A stretch of 64,000 nt of DNA from Streptomyces albofaciens JCM 4342 (GCF_008634025.1 NZ_PDCM01000002.1:2877001-2941000); one strand, 5' to 3'. Counted from the stretch's first letter, positions 25,591-36,164 are shown. Notes: a model not told the origin generated them from the letters alone. Program-made: numbers and translations.

Positions 25591-26574
25591 ATGGCTGCCG
25601 AACCGTCCGCCGAGAAGCCCACCACTGTGCTCGCCCACTCCTGGTGGGACGTGCTGCGCCGCACGGGCAAGGAGTTCGTCGACGACGAACTGCACGACCG
25701 GGCCGCGGCACTGACGTATTACGGGGTGCTCTCGCTCTTTCCGGCGCTGCTGCTGCTCGTCTCGATGCTCGGGGTGATCGGGCAGTCGGCGACCGACGCG
25801 GTCCTGAGCAATCTGGAGGAGGTGACGCCGGGGGCCGCGCGGGACATCGTGAGCGGGGCGGTGCGGCAGTTGCAGAACGGATCCGGTACGGGCAGCGTGC
25901 TGGCCGTGCTCGGGCTGCTGGGCGCCCTGTGGTCGGCCTCCGGCTACATCGCGGCCTTCATCCGTGCGGCCAACGCCGTCTACGACCTGCCGGAGGGGCG
26001 GCCGGCGTGGAAGACGCTGCCGCTGCGGCTGGGCGTGACGGTCGTGCTGATGGTGCTGCTCGCCGCCAGCGCGGTGATCGTGGTCTTCACCGGCACGCTG
26101 GCCCGGCAGGCCGGCCGGGGCCTGGGCATCGGCGACACCGGCCTCGCGGTCTGGGCGGTCGCCAAGTGGCCCGTGCTGGTCCTGCTCGTGGTACTGACGA
26201 TCACCATCCTGTACCGGGCCACACCCAATGTGCGCGGCCCGGGTCTGCGGTGGCTGACCCCCGGCAGCTTCCTGGCCGTCGTGCTGTGGCTGGCCGCCTC
26301 GGCGGGCTTCGCCGTCTACGTGGCCAACTTCGGCTCGTACAACAAGACGTACGGCACCCTGGCGGGCGTCATCGTCTTCCTGGTCTGGCTGTGGCTGTCG
26401 AACCTGGCGGTCCTGCTGGGCCTGGAATTCGACGCCGAGCTGGCCCGGCAGCGGGCGATCACCGAGGGGCACCCGCCGCGCGAGGAGCCGTACGTGGAGC
26501 CGCGCGACACCCGCGCCTGGCCGCCCCGCCTGCGCAGGCGGCGCGAACGGCGCGCACCCTCCCCGGACCGCTGA
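25591..26574 (+). CDS. YihY/BrkB family inner-membrane protein
   Basis: Polytopic membrane protein once annotated as ribonuclease BN; the real role of the family is unknown, and it is not an RNase. Protein of 327 aa, ATG at 25591. The family signature DDELHDRAAALTYYGVLSLFPALLLL starts near residue 31, and GSYNKTYGTLAGVIVFLVWLWLSNLAVLLGLEFDAE lies near the end. Six membrane helices are predicted. The C-terminal tail (PRDTRAWPPRLRRRRERRAP) is basic and cytoplasmic. Single gene, with terminator upstream and catalase downstream. Confidence 0.9.
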   Translation: MAAEPSAEKPTTVLAHSWWDVLRRTGKEFVDDELHDRAAALTYYGVLSLFPALLLLVSMLGVIGQSATDAVLSNLEEVTPGAARDIVSGAVRQLQNGSGTGSVLAVLGLLGALWSASGYIAAFIRAANAVYDLPEGRPAWKTLPLRLGVTVVLMVLLAASAVIVVFTGTLARQAGRGLGIGDTGLAVWAVAKWPVLVLLVVLTITILYRATPNVRGPGLRWLTPGSFLAVVLWLAASAGFAVYVANFGSYNKTYGTLAGVIVFLVWLWLSNLAVLLGLEFDAELARQRAITEGHPPREEPYVEPRDTRAWPPRLRRRRERRAPSPDR

Positions 26575-26706
26575 GGTGCCGGACCGTGCCCACTGCACCA
26601 AGAGGGTGAGCGTCTGCACGACCGCCGCCCAGGGCGGGTACCCCTCGGAAGCCCCACCCACGGCGCGGACCCGAGCGCCTTCGAGTGCCGAAGGAAACGG
26701 AGAGCA

Positions 26707-28365
26707 GTGACAGACACAGCGAGCCAGGGACCGGCACCGGGCGACGACCGCCCGGTGCTCACCAACCGGCAGGGCCACCCGGTCCACGACAACCAGAACC
26801 AGCGGACGGTCGGCGCGCGCGGCCCGGCCACCCTGGAGAACTACCAGTTCCTCGAAAAGATCAGCCACTTCGACCGGGAGCGCATCCCCGAGCGGGTGGT
26901 GCACGCGCGCGGCGTGACCGCGTACGGCTTCTTCGAGAGCTACGGGAAGTGGGGCGAGGAGCCGATCGGCCGCCACACCCGGGCGAAGCTGTTCCAGGAG
27001 GCCGGCAAGCGCACCGAGGTGGCCGTGCGGTTCTCCACCGTGATCGGCGGCCGGGACTCCTCCGAGGCGGCCCGCGACCCGCGCGGCTTCGCGGTGAAGT
27101 TCTACACCGAGGACGGCAACTGGGACCTGGTCGGCAACAACCTGGGCGTCTTCTTCATCCGGGACGCGATCAAGTTCCCGGACGTCATCCACGCCCTCAA
27201 GCCCGACCCGGTGACGCACGAGCAGAAGCCGGCCCGGATCTTCGACTTCATGTCGCAGACGCCCGAGTCGATGCACATGCTGGTCAACCTGTTCAGCCCG
27301 CGCGGCATCCCCGCCGACTACCGGCACCAGCAGGGCTTCGGCGTCAACACCTACAAATGGGTGAACGACGAGGGCCGGACCGTCCTGGTCAAGTACCACT
27401 GGATGCCCAAGGCGGGCGTGCGCAGCATGACCGAGGCGGACGCGGCGGCGGTGCAGGCCCGGGAGCTGGGCCACGCGACCAAGGACCTGTACGAGGCGGT
27501 CGGCCGCGGCGAGTACCCCGAGTGGGAGCTGCTCGTCCAGATGATGGACGACCACGACCACCCGGAGCTGGACTTCGACCCGCTGGACGACACCAAGACC
27601 TGGCCGGAGCAGGACTTCCCGCCGAAGCCGGTCGGCCGGATGGTGCTCGACCGGATGCCGGACAACTACTTCGCCGAGAACGAGCAGATCTCCTTCGGCA
27701 CCGGCGTCCTCGTCGACGGGCTGGACTTCTCCGACGACAAGATGCTCGTCGGCCGGACCTTCTCCTACAGCGACACCCAGCGCTACCGGGTCGGCCCGAA
27801 CTACCTCCAGCTGCCGGTCAACCGGGCCAAGCACGCCACCGTCCACACCAACCAGCGCGACGGGCTGATGGCGTACGAGCAGGATCCGCACGGGGGCGAC
27901 CCGGAGGTCAACTACGAGCCGTCGCTCACCGGCGGGCTGCACGAGGCGCGGGAGCCCTCCCACGACGAGCAGGGTCCGGAGATCCGCGGCCGGCTCACCC
28001 GCAAGCGCATCCCGCGCACCAACGACTACCTCCAGGCGGGCCAGCGCTTCCGGCTGCTGGCGGACTGGGAGCGGGACGACCTGGTCAAGAACCTCACCGA
28101 CGCGATCTCCCAGGCCGACCGGCGGGTCCAGGAGCGGATGGTGTGGCACTTCCTCCTGGTCGACAACGAGCTGGGCCTGCGGGTCGGCGAGGGGCTGGGC
28201 ATCGGGCCCGGCGACGTGTCCCACCTGGAGCCGCTGGCCGGCCAGACCCTGACGGACGAGGACCGCAAACGGCTGGCGAACCTCGGCGGCAACCCGCCGC
28301 GGGACGTCTCCGGGCTCACCATGACCCACTGCGTCCCGAACGAGCGGCACGCCGTCGCGGGCTGA
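26707..28365 (+). CDS. Monofunctional haem catalase
   Basis: Converts hydrogen peroxide to water and oxygen. Protein of 552 aa from GTG at 26707. The distal-haem His lies in [13 protein letters not shown] (about residue 66) and the Asn in GNNLGVFF. The proximal Tyr ligand motif is [14 protein letters not shown] (about residues 350-363), the family's R-x-F-x-Y-x-DTQ. NADPH-binding-region residues are broadly conserved. About 65 residues longer than the 487-aa type, with a C-terminal extension rich in Arg/Asp, but much shorter than the 700-residue large-subunit class. No CatR/Fur-like repressor gene is next to it, so regulation is not evident here. A small gene starts 18 bp after the stop and is probably co-transcribed. 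Confidence 0.95.
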   Translation: MTDTASQGPAPGDDRPVLTNRQGHPVHDNQNQRTVGARGPATLENYQFLEKISHFDRERIPERVVHARGVTAYGFFESYGKWGEEPIGRHTRAKLFQEAGKRTEVAVRFSTVIGGRDSSEAARDPRGFAVKFYTEDGNWDLVGNNLGVFFIRDAIKFPDVIHALKPDPVTHEQKPARIFDFMSQTPESMHMLVNLFSPRGIPADYRHQQGFGVNTYKWVNDEGRTVLVKYHWMPKAGVRSMTEADAAAVQARELGHATKDLYEAVGRGEYPEWELLVQMMDDHDHPELDFDPLDDTKTWPEQDFPPKPVGRMVLDRMPDNYFAENEQISFGTGVLVDGLDFSDDKMLVGRTFSYSDTQRYRVGPNYLQLPVNRAKHATVHTNQRDGLMAYEQDPHGGDPEVNYEPSLTGGLHEAREPSHDEQGPEIRGRLTRKRIPRTNDYLQAGQRFRLLADWERDDLVKNLTDAISQADRRVQERMVWHFLLVDNELGLRVGEGLGIGPGDVSHLEPLAGQTLTDEDRKRLANLGGNPPRDVSGLTMTHCVPNERHAVAG

Positions 28366-28383
28366 GAGGAGGTCCGGCCGGGC

Positions 28384-28689
28384 ATGGCAGCGCCGAAACG
28401 GTACGCGGTCGCCGCGTCGGGGAAGTGGGTGGACGACGAGGACGGCCGCCGCCTCCCCGCGGGCGAGGTGCACGCCTGGGAGCAGGGACTGAACCAGACG
28501 GTGTGCGGCCTCTCGCTCAGCCGCTCGCAGCTGGGGCGGTTCCCGCACATCGGGTGGCCGGACGTCCTCCCCGAGTCGGGCGGGGCCGCGGACCGGGTCC
28601 GGCGGGTGTGCCCGCGCTGCGCGTCGGTGGCCGGGCGCCGGGGCACCGACGCCCGCCCCCGCTGGCAGCGCACCGACCCCCGGCCGTGA
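28384..28689 (+). CDS. Small Cys-containing protein downstream of catalase
   Basis: Not recognised. Protein of 101 aa, ATG at 28384, 18 bp after the catalase stop. A GAGGAGGT run overlapping the catalase end is rather far upstream. It has a single Cys in QTVCGLSLS and a CPRC pair in RVCPRCASVAG; with a fourth ligand this could be a treble-clef or zinc-ribbon site, though only three Cys are visible. Trp-rich and basic, no signal peptide or membrane span. GC-biased codon positions support a real gene. A 16-bp hairpin follows directly. Confidence 0.75.
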   Translation: MAAPKRYAVAASGKWVDDEDGRRLPAGEVHAWEQGLNQTVCGLSLSRSQLGRFPHIGWPDVLPESGGAADRVRRVCPRCASVAGRRGTDARPRWQRTDPRP

Positions 28690-28692
28690 CGG

Positions 28693-28732
28693 CCCGGCGC
28701 CGCCGTGCGCGGTACGGCACGGCGGCGCCGGG
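28693..28732. terminator. 16-bp perfect hairpin between convergent genes
   Basis: CCCGGCGCCGCCGTGC pairs with GCACGGCGGCGCCGGG around an 8-nt loop, 3 nt after a plus-strand stop and 17 nt from the end of the minus-strand DUF4235 gene. Bidirectional terminator. Confidence 0.8.
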
Positions 28733-28749
28733 GGCGGCGGGGTACGGGC

Positions 28750-29010
28750 TCAGCCCGGCCAGGTGCCGGTCGCCTTGCGGACGGCCGCCGCGCCGCTGCG
28801 GTCCACGGCCGCCTTCACCACCGCGAGCGTGGCGCCCTGGAGCGCGGCGGCCGGCAGCACCTCCCGCCAGCTGCGTTCCTCGTCGGTGGCCTTCGGCGCG
28901 TCCTCCTCGCGGCCGACCAGCTTCCACAGGCGCTTGAACAGGAAGCCGGCCAGTACCCCGCCGAGGGCGCCGAAGATCATGCCCAGGGGCTTGTAGAGCA
29001 GTTTGATCAT
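28750..29010 (-). CDS. DUF4235 membrane protein
   Basis: Function unknown. Protein of 86 aa; its ATG overlaps the preceding stop by 1 bp. It begins MIKLLYKPLGMIFGALGGVLAGFLFKRLWKLV, the hallmark of DUF4235, with one or two glycine-rich membrane helices. A second hydrophobic helix (LPAAALQGATLAVVKAAVD) precedes a short tail. Last gene of a three-gene operon with DUF3618 and DUF1469 members, an arrangement seen repeatedly in actinobacteria; a role in membrane or envelope stress is only inferred. Confidence 0.88.
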   Translation of the reverse strand: MIKLLYKPLGMIFGALGGVLAGFLFKRLWKLVGREEDAPKATDEERSWREVLPAAALQGATLAVVKAAVDRSGAAAVRKATGTWPG

Positions 29011-29414
29011 CAGCGGTGTCCTTTGCTCCGGCAGGCCCGGCGGGCCTTGGCGCCCGCGGTGGCCAGCGGGCGGGCGGTCTTCTTCGCGCGCGGCCCGGTA
29101 CGCGGTGTCGTACGGCGCGGGTGCGGGCGCACCCGGGCGCGGCCACGGCGCCGCAGCACCAGCGCGCCGGCCAGCAGCGCGCCGCCCGCGACGGCGGCCG
29201 TCCGGACGGCCGTGGAGCCCGTCAGCCGGTGCGTGGCCGCCGTGGCACCGTCCTTGATCCGGGCCGCCTTCTCCTGTGCGCGGCTCTTCACATCGGCCTT
29301 GTCGGCCAGCTCGGCCACGGTGTCGCCGAGTTCCTGCCGGGTCCGCTCGATGCGGGCACGCAGCTCGGCCGGGCTCGCGCCGGAGCCGTCGCCGCCGCGG
29401 GGGTCACTGGTCAT
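29010..29414 (-). CDS. DUF3618 protein with C-terminal basic tail
   Basis: Function unknown. Protein of 134 aa, ATG at 29414, overlapping the upstream gene's stop by 4 bp. The N-terminal half is an amphipathic helix, SPAELRARIERTRQELGDTVAELADKADVKSRAQEKA, which defines DUF3618 and resembles apolipoprotein/LEA-type helices that lie on membranes. It is followed by one membrane helix (AAVAGGALLAGALVLRR, about residues 73-90) and a strongly basic Arg/Lys tail. It sits in the middle of a DUF1469-DUF3618-DUF4235 operon. Confidence 0.88.
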   Translation of the reverse strand: MTSDPRGGDGSGASPAELRARIERTRQELGDTVAELADKADVKSRAQEKAARIKDGATAATHRLTGSTAVRTAAVAGGALLAGALVLRRRGRARVRPHPRRTTPRTGPRAKKTARPLATAGAKARRACRSKGHR

Positions 29415-29830
29415 CGCCGGGCCCTCTCTTTGATCGTCTCGATGTCCTGGCGGACGCTGTGCACGGCCTCCTCGGGCACCGGCGGGGTGGCCCGCCGGAT
29501 CCGCTGCCGGCCCAGCAGTCCGAGGACCGCCGCCAGCACCAGCAGCGCGCCCACGACCACGAGGCCCGCGGCCCACAGCGGCAGCACCAGCCCGAGCGCG
29601 ATGATCGCGGTGGCCACCAGCGCCTGTGCGGCCAGGAACGCCACCGTCCCGGCACCGCCGAGCAGCCCGCCGCCCACGCCGAAGCGCTTGCCCTTGCGCG
29701 CCAGCTCCGACTGCGCCAGGCGCATCTCGTCGCGTACCAGGCTGGACAGCTGCTCCGACGCCTGGGTGACCAGTTCGTTGACCGGCCTGCCGTCCGGCCG
29801 GGCCGTCCGGTGATCCACGAAGTCGCTCAT
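29411..29830 (-). CDS. DUF1469/phage holin superfamily III membrane protein
   Basis: Function unknown. Protein of 139 aa. The ATG at 29830 (MSDFVDHRTARPDG) is chosen because AAGGAGG is about 10 nt upstream; a GTG at 29839 is too close to that site. A cytosolic amphipathic segment (VTQASEQLSSLVRDEMRLAQSELARKGKR) precedes two membrane helices (VAFLAAQALVATAIIALGLVL and WAAGLVVVGALLVLAAVLGLL). Despite the family name it is not a phage gene. First gene of the three-gene membrane operon. Confidence 0.88.
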   Translation of the reverse strand: MSDFVDHRTARPDGRPVNELVTQASEQLSSLVRDEMRLAQSELARKGKRFGVGGGLLGGAGTVAFLAAQALVATAIIALGLVLPLWAAGLVVVGALLVLAAVLGLLGRQRIRRATPPVPEEAVHSVRQDIETIKERARR

Positions 29831-29955
29831 CCCGGTCACGCCTCCTTCCTTGTGCGCGCCGGGTACCTCCTCACGGGCCGGCTAACCGGAACGTTGGCCC
29901 GTACGGGTGCCGGAACCCCGCGGACGGCCGGGGAACCGGCCGTCCGGCAACGCGA

Positions 29956-29988
29956 ACGGCGCGCGCCCCGGGCAGGGACGCGCGCCGT
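29956..29988 (-). terminator. Terminator of pfkA
   Basis: 10-bp perfect stem ACGGCGCGCG/CGCGCGCCGT with a 13-nt loop that can itself pair (CCC...GGG). It lies 22 nt beyond the pfkA stop. Confidence 0.65.
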
Positions 29989-30009
29989 CGAAGGTCCTCG
30001 GCAGCCGGA

Positions 30010-31035
30010 TCAGAAGACCGACTCGGCCTCCTGCATGCGGTCCAGCGGCACCCGCTTCAGCTCGGTGACCGCGTCGGCCAGCGGGCTCATCACGATGTCC
30101 GTGCCGCGCAGGGCGGTCATCTGGCCGAAGTCGCCGCGGTGCGCGGCCTCGACGGCGTGCCAGCCGAAGCGGGTGGCGAGCACGCGGTCGTACGCGGTGG
30201 GGGTGCCGCCGCGCTGGACGTGGCCGAGGATGACCGGGCGGGCCTCCTTGCCGAGGCGGTGCTCCAGCTCGCGGGCGAGGGCGGTGCCGATGCCCTGGAA
30301 GCGCTCGTGGCCGTACTGGTCGATCTCGCCGTGGCCGTAGTCCATCGTGCCCTCGGCGGGGTGGGCGCCCTCGGCGACGCAGACGACGGCGAACTTCTTG
30401 CCCCGGTCGAAGCGCTCCTCGACCATCTTCACCAGGTCGTTCACGTCGAAGGGGCGCTCCGGCAGGCAGATGCCGTGGGCGCCGCCGGCCATGCCGGACT
30501 CCAGCGCGATCCAGCCCGCGTGCCGGCCCATGACCTCGACGACCATGACCCGCTGGTGCGACTCGGCGGTCGTCTTCAGGCGGTCGATGGCCTCGGTGGC
30601 GACGCCGACGGCGGTGTCGAAGCCGAAGGTGCGGTCGGTGGCGGAGATGTCGTTGTCGATGGTCTTGGGCACGCCGACGATCGGCAGGCCGGCGTCGGCG
30701 AGCATCTTGGACGCGGTGAGCGTGCCCTCGCCGCCGATGGGGATGAGCACGTCTATGCCGTACTCACGGGCCAGGTCCTTGCCGTTCTCGCACGCCTCGC
30801 GCAGCCGGGCGCGCTCCAGGCGGGCGGAGCCGAGGATGGTGCCGCCGCGGGCCAGGATGCCGCTGACCGCGTCCAGGTCCAGCTTGCGAAAGCGCCCGTC
30901 GAGCAGACCCTTGAAGCCGTCCTCGAAACCGATGACCTCGTCGTCGTGGCCCGTCAGCGCCCGGTGCACCACTGAACGGATCACAGCGTTGAGGCCGGGG
31001 CAGTCGCCGCCTGCGGTGAGGACTCCGATACGCAT
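30010..31035 (-). CDS. pfkA: 6-phosphofructokinase (ATP-type by key residue)
   Basis: Phosphorylates fructose 6-phosphate to the 1,6-bisphosphate, committing carbon to glycolysis. Protein of 341 aa; ATG at 31035, AGGAG about 11 nt upstream. Motifs: the nucleotide loop TAGGDCPGLNAVIR, GGEGTLTASK with Gly104 (ATP type; PPi enzymes have Asp), PKTIDND with Lys124 (seen in group III enzymes), and MGRHAGWIALE. The mix of Gly104 and Lys124 is the known pattern of streptomycete ATP-dependent enzymes. It is divergent from pta-ackA, with pyk further on, so glycolysis and acetate metabolism are clustered. Confidence 0.95.
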   Translation of the reverse strand: MRIGVLTAGGDCPGLNAVIRSVVHRALTGHDDEVIGFEDGFKGLLDGRFRKLDLDAVSGILARGGTILGSARLERARLREACENGKDLAREYGIDVLIPIGGEGTLTASKMLADAGLPIVGVPKTIDNDISATDRTFGFDTAVGVATEAIDRLKTTAESHQRVMVVEVMGRHAGWIALESGMAGGAHGICLPERPFDVNDLVKMVEERFDRGKKFAVVCVAEGAHPAEGTMDYGHGEIDQYGHERFQGIGTALARELEHRLGKEARPVILGHVQRGGTPTAYDRVLATRFGWHAVEAAHRGDFGQMTALRGTDIVMSPLADAVTELKRVPLDRMQEAESVF

Positions 31036-31169
31036 GGTGCTGTGTCTCCTGTGTGCTCGCTGCTGGTTCGTGTGAGCCGGTCCGATTCTTTCACGGGCCG
31101 GGAGGCGGTGCCCGCACGGCACCGGACGCCGCTGCCGTCACCCGCTGACACATGCGTAAAACTGGAAGA

Positions 31170-31188
31170 GCGGCTTAACCACAGCCGC
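31170..31188. promoter_or_regulatory. Inverted repeat in the pfkA-pta divergent region
   Basis: GCGGCT-N7-AGCCGC lies in the 231-bp region between pfkA and pta. Nearby, GGCAAG (31205-31210) and CTTGCC (31234-31239) flank an AT-rich stretch with TTAATTTGACC. The AT-richness marks the promoter zone, but I cannot place either start site. Confidence 0.35.
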
Positions 31189-31266
31189 AGGTATTGTCAA
31201 GGGGGGCAAGCTCACCATAACGGTTAATTTGACCTTGCCAAGCGACGGATGGATCGGAGAGCACGC

Positions 31267-33366
31267 GTGACGCGCAGCGTGTACGTGACCGGGATCGACC
31301 GCGGCGACGGCCGCCAGGTCGTCGAGCTGGGAGTGATGGAACTCCTGACCCGCCATGTCGACCGGGTGGGCGTCTTCCGCCCGCTGGTCCACGACGGACC
31401 CGACCGCCTGTTCGAACTGCTGCGGGCGCGCTACCGCCTCTCCCAGCCCGCCGGGACCGTGTACGGCATGGGTTACGAGGAGGCCGCCCGCCTCCAGGCC
31501 GAGCAGGGCACCGACGAGCTGGTCTCCCGGCTCGTCGAGCGCTTCCACCAGGTGGCCCGGGAGCACGAGTACGTCCTCGTGCTCGGCTCCGACTACGCGG
31601 CCACCAGCCTGCCGGCCGAGCTGAACCTCAACGCCCGGCTGGCGAACGAGTTCGGCGCCGCCGTGCTGCCGGTCGTCGGCGGCCAGGGCCAGGAGGCCGA
31701 GTCGGTGCGCGCCGAGGCCCGCAACGCCTACCTCGCCTACCACTCGCTGGGCTGCGACGTCGTCGCGCTGATCGTGAACCGGGTGGCGCCGGAGCAGCGC
31801 ACGGCCGTCGCGGAGCAGCTGTCCGCACACCTGCCGGTGCCCTGCTACGCCCTCCCGGAGGACGGCGCGCTGTCCGCGCCCACCGTCGGCCAGATCGTGC
31901 ACGCGCTCGGCGCCGAGGTGCTGCTCGGCGACGACTCGGGGCTGGCCCGCGACGCCCGGGACTTCGTCTTCGGCGGCGCCATGCTGCCCACCTTCCTCAA
32001 GGCGCTGACCCCCGGCTGCCTGGTCGTGACCCCCGGCGACCGCGCCGACCTGGTCATCGGCTCGCTCGCCGCGCACAGCGCCGGCGCCCCGCCGATCGCG
32101 GGCGTGCTGCTGACCCTGGACGAGCGGCCGGGCGCCGACATCATGGCGCTGGCCAACCGGCTCGCCCCCGGCACTCCGGTGATCTCGGTGGCCGGCGGCT
32201 CCTTCCCGACCGCGGCCGAGCTGTTCGCCATCGAGGGCAAGCTGAACGCCGCCGCGCCGCGCAAGGCGGAGACCGCGCTCGGCCTGTTCGAGCGGCATGT
32301 GGACACCGCGGAGCTGACGAACCGTATCTCCGTCGCCCGTTCCGGCCGCGTCACGCCGATGATGTTCGAGCACGAGCTGATCGAGCGCTCCCGCTCGGGC
32401 CGCCGCCGGGTCGTGCTGCCCGAGGGCACCGAGGAGCGGGTGCTGCGCGCCGCCGACGTCCTGCTGCGCCGCGACGTGTGCGACCTGACGCTGCTGGGCG
32501 AGGAGAAGGCGATCCGCAAGCGCGCCGCCGACCTCGCCATCGACCTGGCCGACGCGCAGATCACCGACCCGCAGACCTCGCCGCTGCGCGAGCGCTTCGC
32601 CGAGCTGTACGCCAAGCTGCGCGCCCACAAGGGCGTCACCTACGAGCTGGCGTACGACGTGGTCGCCGACGTGTCGTACTTCGGCACCCTGATGGTGCAG
32701 GAGGGCCTGGCCGACGGCATGGTCTCCGGCGCGGTGCACTCCACCGCGGCCACCATCCGCCCCGCCTTCGAGATCATCAAGACCAAGCCGGGCGCGCAGA
32801 TCGTCTCGTCCGTGTTCTTCATGTGCCTGGCCGACCGCGTCCTGGTCTACGGCGACTGCGCCGTCAACCCGGACCCGAACGCCGAGCAGCTGGCGGACAT
32901 CGCCATCCAGTCGGCGACCACCGCCGCGCAGTTCGGCGTCGAGCCGCGGATCGCGATGCTGTCGTACTCCACCGGCACCTCCGGCTCCGGCGCGGACGTC
33001 GACAAGGTGCGCAAGGCCACCGAGATCGTCCGCGAGCTGCGCCCGGACCTGCTGGTCGAGGGCCCGATCCAGTACGACGCGGCCGTGGACGCCGCGGTGG
33101 CCAGGACCAAGCTGCCGGACTCCGAGGTCGCCGGCCGGGCCACCGTCCTGGTCTTCCCCGACCTGAACACCGGCAACAACACCTACAAGGCCGTGCAGCG
33201 CTCGGCGGGCGCGGTCGCCGTCGGCCCGGTCCTCCAGGGCCTGCGCAAGCCGGTCAACGACCTCTCGCGCGGCGCGCTGGTCCAGGACATCGTCAACACC
33301 GTGGCCATCACGGCCATCCAGGCGCAGGGCGCGGCACCGGGCGGCTCGCCCGCCGCCGGCGTCTGA
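31267..33366 (+). CDS. pta: Phosphate acetyltransferase, long form
   Basis: Interconverts acetyl-CoA and acetyl phosphate. Protein of 699 aa. The GTG at 31267 has GGAGA 6 nt upstream. Domains: an N-terminal BioD-like AAA domain (residues 1-210, with VYVTGIDRGDGRQ in place of a proper P-loop Lys), a DRTGG regulatory domain (about 215-330, GDRADLVIGSLAAHS), and the catalytic PTA domain (about 370-690, with RRRVVLPEGTEERVLRAADVLL and LSYSTGTSGSGADVDKVRKAT). The lost P-loop Lys suggests that the N-terminal domain does not hydrolyse nucleotide. ackA follows 41 bp later. Confidence 0.95.
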   Translation: MTRSVYVTGIDRGDGRQVVELGVMELLTRHVDRVGVFRPLVHDGPDRLFELLRARYRLSQPAGTVYGMGYEEAARLQAEQGTDELVSRLVERFHQVAREHEYVLVLGSDYAATSLPAELNLNARLANEFGAAVLPVVGGQGQEAESVRAEARNAYLAYHSLGCDVVALIVNRVAPEQRTAVAEQLSAHLPVPCYALPEDGALSAPTVGQIVHALGAEVLLGDDSGLARDARDFVFGGAMLPTFLKALTPGCLVVTPGDRADLVIGSLAAHSAGAPPIAGVLLTLDERPGADIMALANRLAPGTPVISVAGGSFPTAAELFAIEGKLNAAAPRKAETALGLFERHVDTAELTNRISVARSGRVTPMMFEHELIERSRSGRRRVVLPEGTEERVLRAADVLLRRDVCDLTLLGEEKAIRKRAADLAIDLADAQITDPQTSPLRERFAELYAKLRAHKGVTYELAYDVVADVSYFGTLMVQEGLADGMVSGAVHSTAATIRPAFEIIKTKPGAQIVSSVFFMCLADRVLVYGDCAVNPDPNAEQLADIAIQSATTAAQFGVEPRIAMLSYSTGTSGSGADVDKVRKATEIVRELRPDLLVEGPIQYDAAVDAAVARTKLPDSEVAGRATVLVFPDLNTGNNTYKAVQRSAGAVAVGPVLQGLRKPVNDLSRGALVQDIVNTVAITAIQAQGAAPGGSPAAGV

Positions 33367-33407
33367 CGCCCCCGCCCGTCCCCCCACCACCAACCGAAAG
33401 CTGCTTC

Positions 33408-34619
<1,212 letters not shown>

Positions 34620-34630
34620 CCCGCGGCACC

Positions 34631-34672
34631 ACCGGCCGGGCGCCGACGGCAGCCGTACGGCGCCCGGCCGGT
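34631..34672 (+). terminator. 15-bp hairpin terminator after ackA
   Basis: ACCGGCCGGGCGCCG (34631-34645) pairs perfectly with CGGCGCCCGGCCGGT (34658-34672). The 12-nt loop can extend the stem (ACGG/CCGT). Confidence 0.8.
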
Positions 34673-34723
34673 CCCTCGCTTCCGGGCACCCCAGCCCAAA
34701 TTATTCCGCTCCGAAACAAACGA

Positions 34724-34729
34724 TAGGAT
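34724..34729 (+). promoter_or_regulatory. Candidate -10 box giving a leaderless pyk transcript
   Basis: TAGGAT ends 7 nt before the pyk ATG (34737), which would place transcription start at or next to the ATG. The stretch AAATTATTCCG (about 34698-34708) is unusually AT-rich. No ribosome site precedes the ATG. Confidence 0.45.
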
Positions 34730-34736
34730 CGATCCC

Positions 34737-36164
34737 ATGCGCCGTTCCAAAATCGTCTGCACCCTGGGCCCCGCCGTCGACTCCTACGACCAGCTGAAGA
34801 CGCTGATCGAGGCCGGCATGAACGTGGCCCGTTTCAACATGAGCCACGGCACCCACGCGGAGCACGAGGAGCGCTACCACCGCGTCCGCAAGGCCGCCGA
34901 GGAGACCGGCCGCGCCGTGGGCGTGCTGGCCGACCTCCAGGGTCCGAAGATCCGCCTGGAGACCTTCGCCGACGGCCCCGTCGAGCTGGTGCGCGGTGAC
35001 GAGTTCGTCATCACCACCGAGGACGTGCCGGGCGACAAGACCATCTGCGGCACGACCTACAAGGGCCTGCCCGGTGACGTCTCCAAGGGCGACCCGGTCC
35101 TGATCAACGACGGCAACGTGGCGCTCCAGGTCGTCGAGGTGGACGGCCCGCGGGTGCGCTGCATCGTCATCGAGGGCGGCGTGATCTCCGACCACAAGGG
35201 CATCAACCTGCCCGGCGCGGCGGTCAACGTCCCGGCGCTGTCCGAGAAGGACATCGAGGACCTGAAGTTCGCCCTGAACATGGGCTGCGACCTGGTGGCG
35301 CTGTCCTTCGTGCGGGACGCCAAGGACGTCAACGACGTGCACCGCGTCATGGACGAGGTCGGCCGGCGCGTACCGGTGATCGCCAAGGTGGAGAAGCCGC
35401 AGGCGGTCAACAACATGGAGGAGGTCGTCGCGGCCTTCGACGGCGTCATGGTCGCCCGCGGTGACCTGGCCGTCGAGTACCCCCTCGAAAAGGTCCCGAT
35501 GGTGCAGAAGCGCCTGGTGGAGATGTGCCGGCGGAACGCCAAGCCGGTGATCGTGGCGACCCAGATGATGGAGTCGATGATCACCAACTCGCGGCCCACC
35601 CGCGCCGAGGCGTCCGACGTCGCCAACGCGATCCTGGACGGCGCCGACGCGGTCATGCTCTCCGCCGAGTCCTCGGTCGGCCAGTACCCGATCGAGACCG
35701 TCAAGACGATGTCGAAGATCGTCGAGGCGGCCGAGGAGGAGCTGCTGTCCAAGGGCCTGCAGCCGCTGGTCCCGGGCAAGAAGCCCCGTACGCAGGGCGG
35801 CGCGGTGGCCCGCGCGGCCGCCGAGATGGCCGACTTCCTCAACGGCAAGGCCCTGGTCGCCTTCACCAAGTCCGGCGACACCGCCCGCCGCCTGTCGCGC
35901 TACCGCGCGGCCCAGCCGATCCTGGCCTTCACCACGGACGCCGCCACCCGCAACCAGCTCGCGCTGAGCTGGGGCGTGGAGACCTTCGTCGTGCCGCACG
36001 TGGAGCACACCGACGAGATGGTCGACCTGGTCGACGCCGAGCTGCTGAAGCTCCAGCGCTACAACGACGGCGACACCATGATCATCACCGCCGGCTCGCC
36101 CCCCGGCGTCCCCGGCACCACCAACATGGTCCGCGTCCACCACCTGGGCGGGGACCGCGGCTGA
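34737..36164 (+). CDS. pyk: Pyruvate kinase
   Basis: Transfers phosphate from phosphoenolpyruvate to ADP. Protein of 475 aa; ATG at 34737, with no Shine-Dalgarno but a TAGGAT -10 box 7 nt before it. The catalytic barrel begins MRRSKIVCTLGPA and contains FNMSHGTHAEH, GPKIRLE, the Lys motif VIAKVEKPQAVNNMEE, FDGVMVARGDLAVEYP and TQMMESMI. The B domain is about residues 70-165 and the C-terminal regulatory domain is full length. It lies beside pta-ackA and pfkA, with a terminator on each side, so it is a separate transcription unit. Confidence 0.96.
   Translation: MRRSKIVCTLGPAVDSYDQLKTLIEAGMNVARFNMSHGTHAEHEERYHRVRKAAEETGRAVGVLADLQGPKIRLETFADGPVELVRGDEFVITTEDVPGDKTICGTTYKGLPGDVSKGDPVLINDGNVALQVVEVDGPRVRCIVIEGGVISDHKGINLPGAAVNVPALSEKDIEDLKFALNMGCDLVALSFVRDAKDVNDVHRVMDEVGRRVPVIAKVEKPQAVNNMEEVVAAFDGVMVARGDLAVEYPLEKVPMVQKRLVEMCRRNAKPVIVATQMMESMITNSRPTRAEASDVANAILDGADAVMLSAESSVGQYPIETVKTMSKIVEAAEEELLSKGLQPLVPGKKPRTQGGAVARAAAEMADFLNGKALVAFTKSGDTARRLSRYRAAQPILAFTTDAATRNQLALSWGVETFVVPHVEHTDEMVDLVDAELLKLQRYNDGDTMIITAGSPPGVPGTTNMVRVHHLGGDRG

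Noticed and set aside
25591..26574. Ribonuclease BN
   Set aside because: An old misannotation of the YihY family; the protein is a six-helix membrane protein with no nuclease motif.
29411..29830. Phage holin, suggesting a prophage
   Set aside because: The holin superfamily III/DUF1469 match is a general membrane family. No other phage genes, attachment sites or integrase are present.
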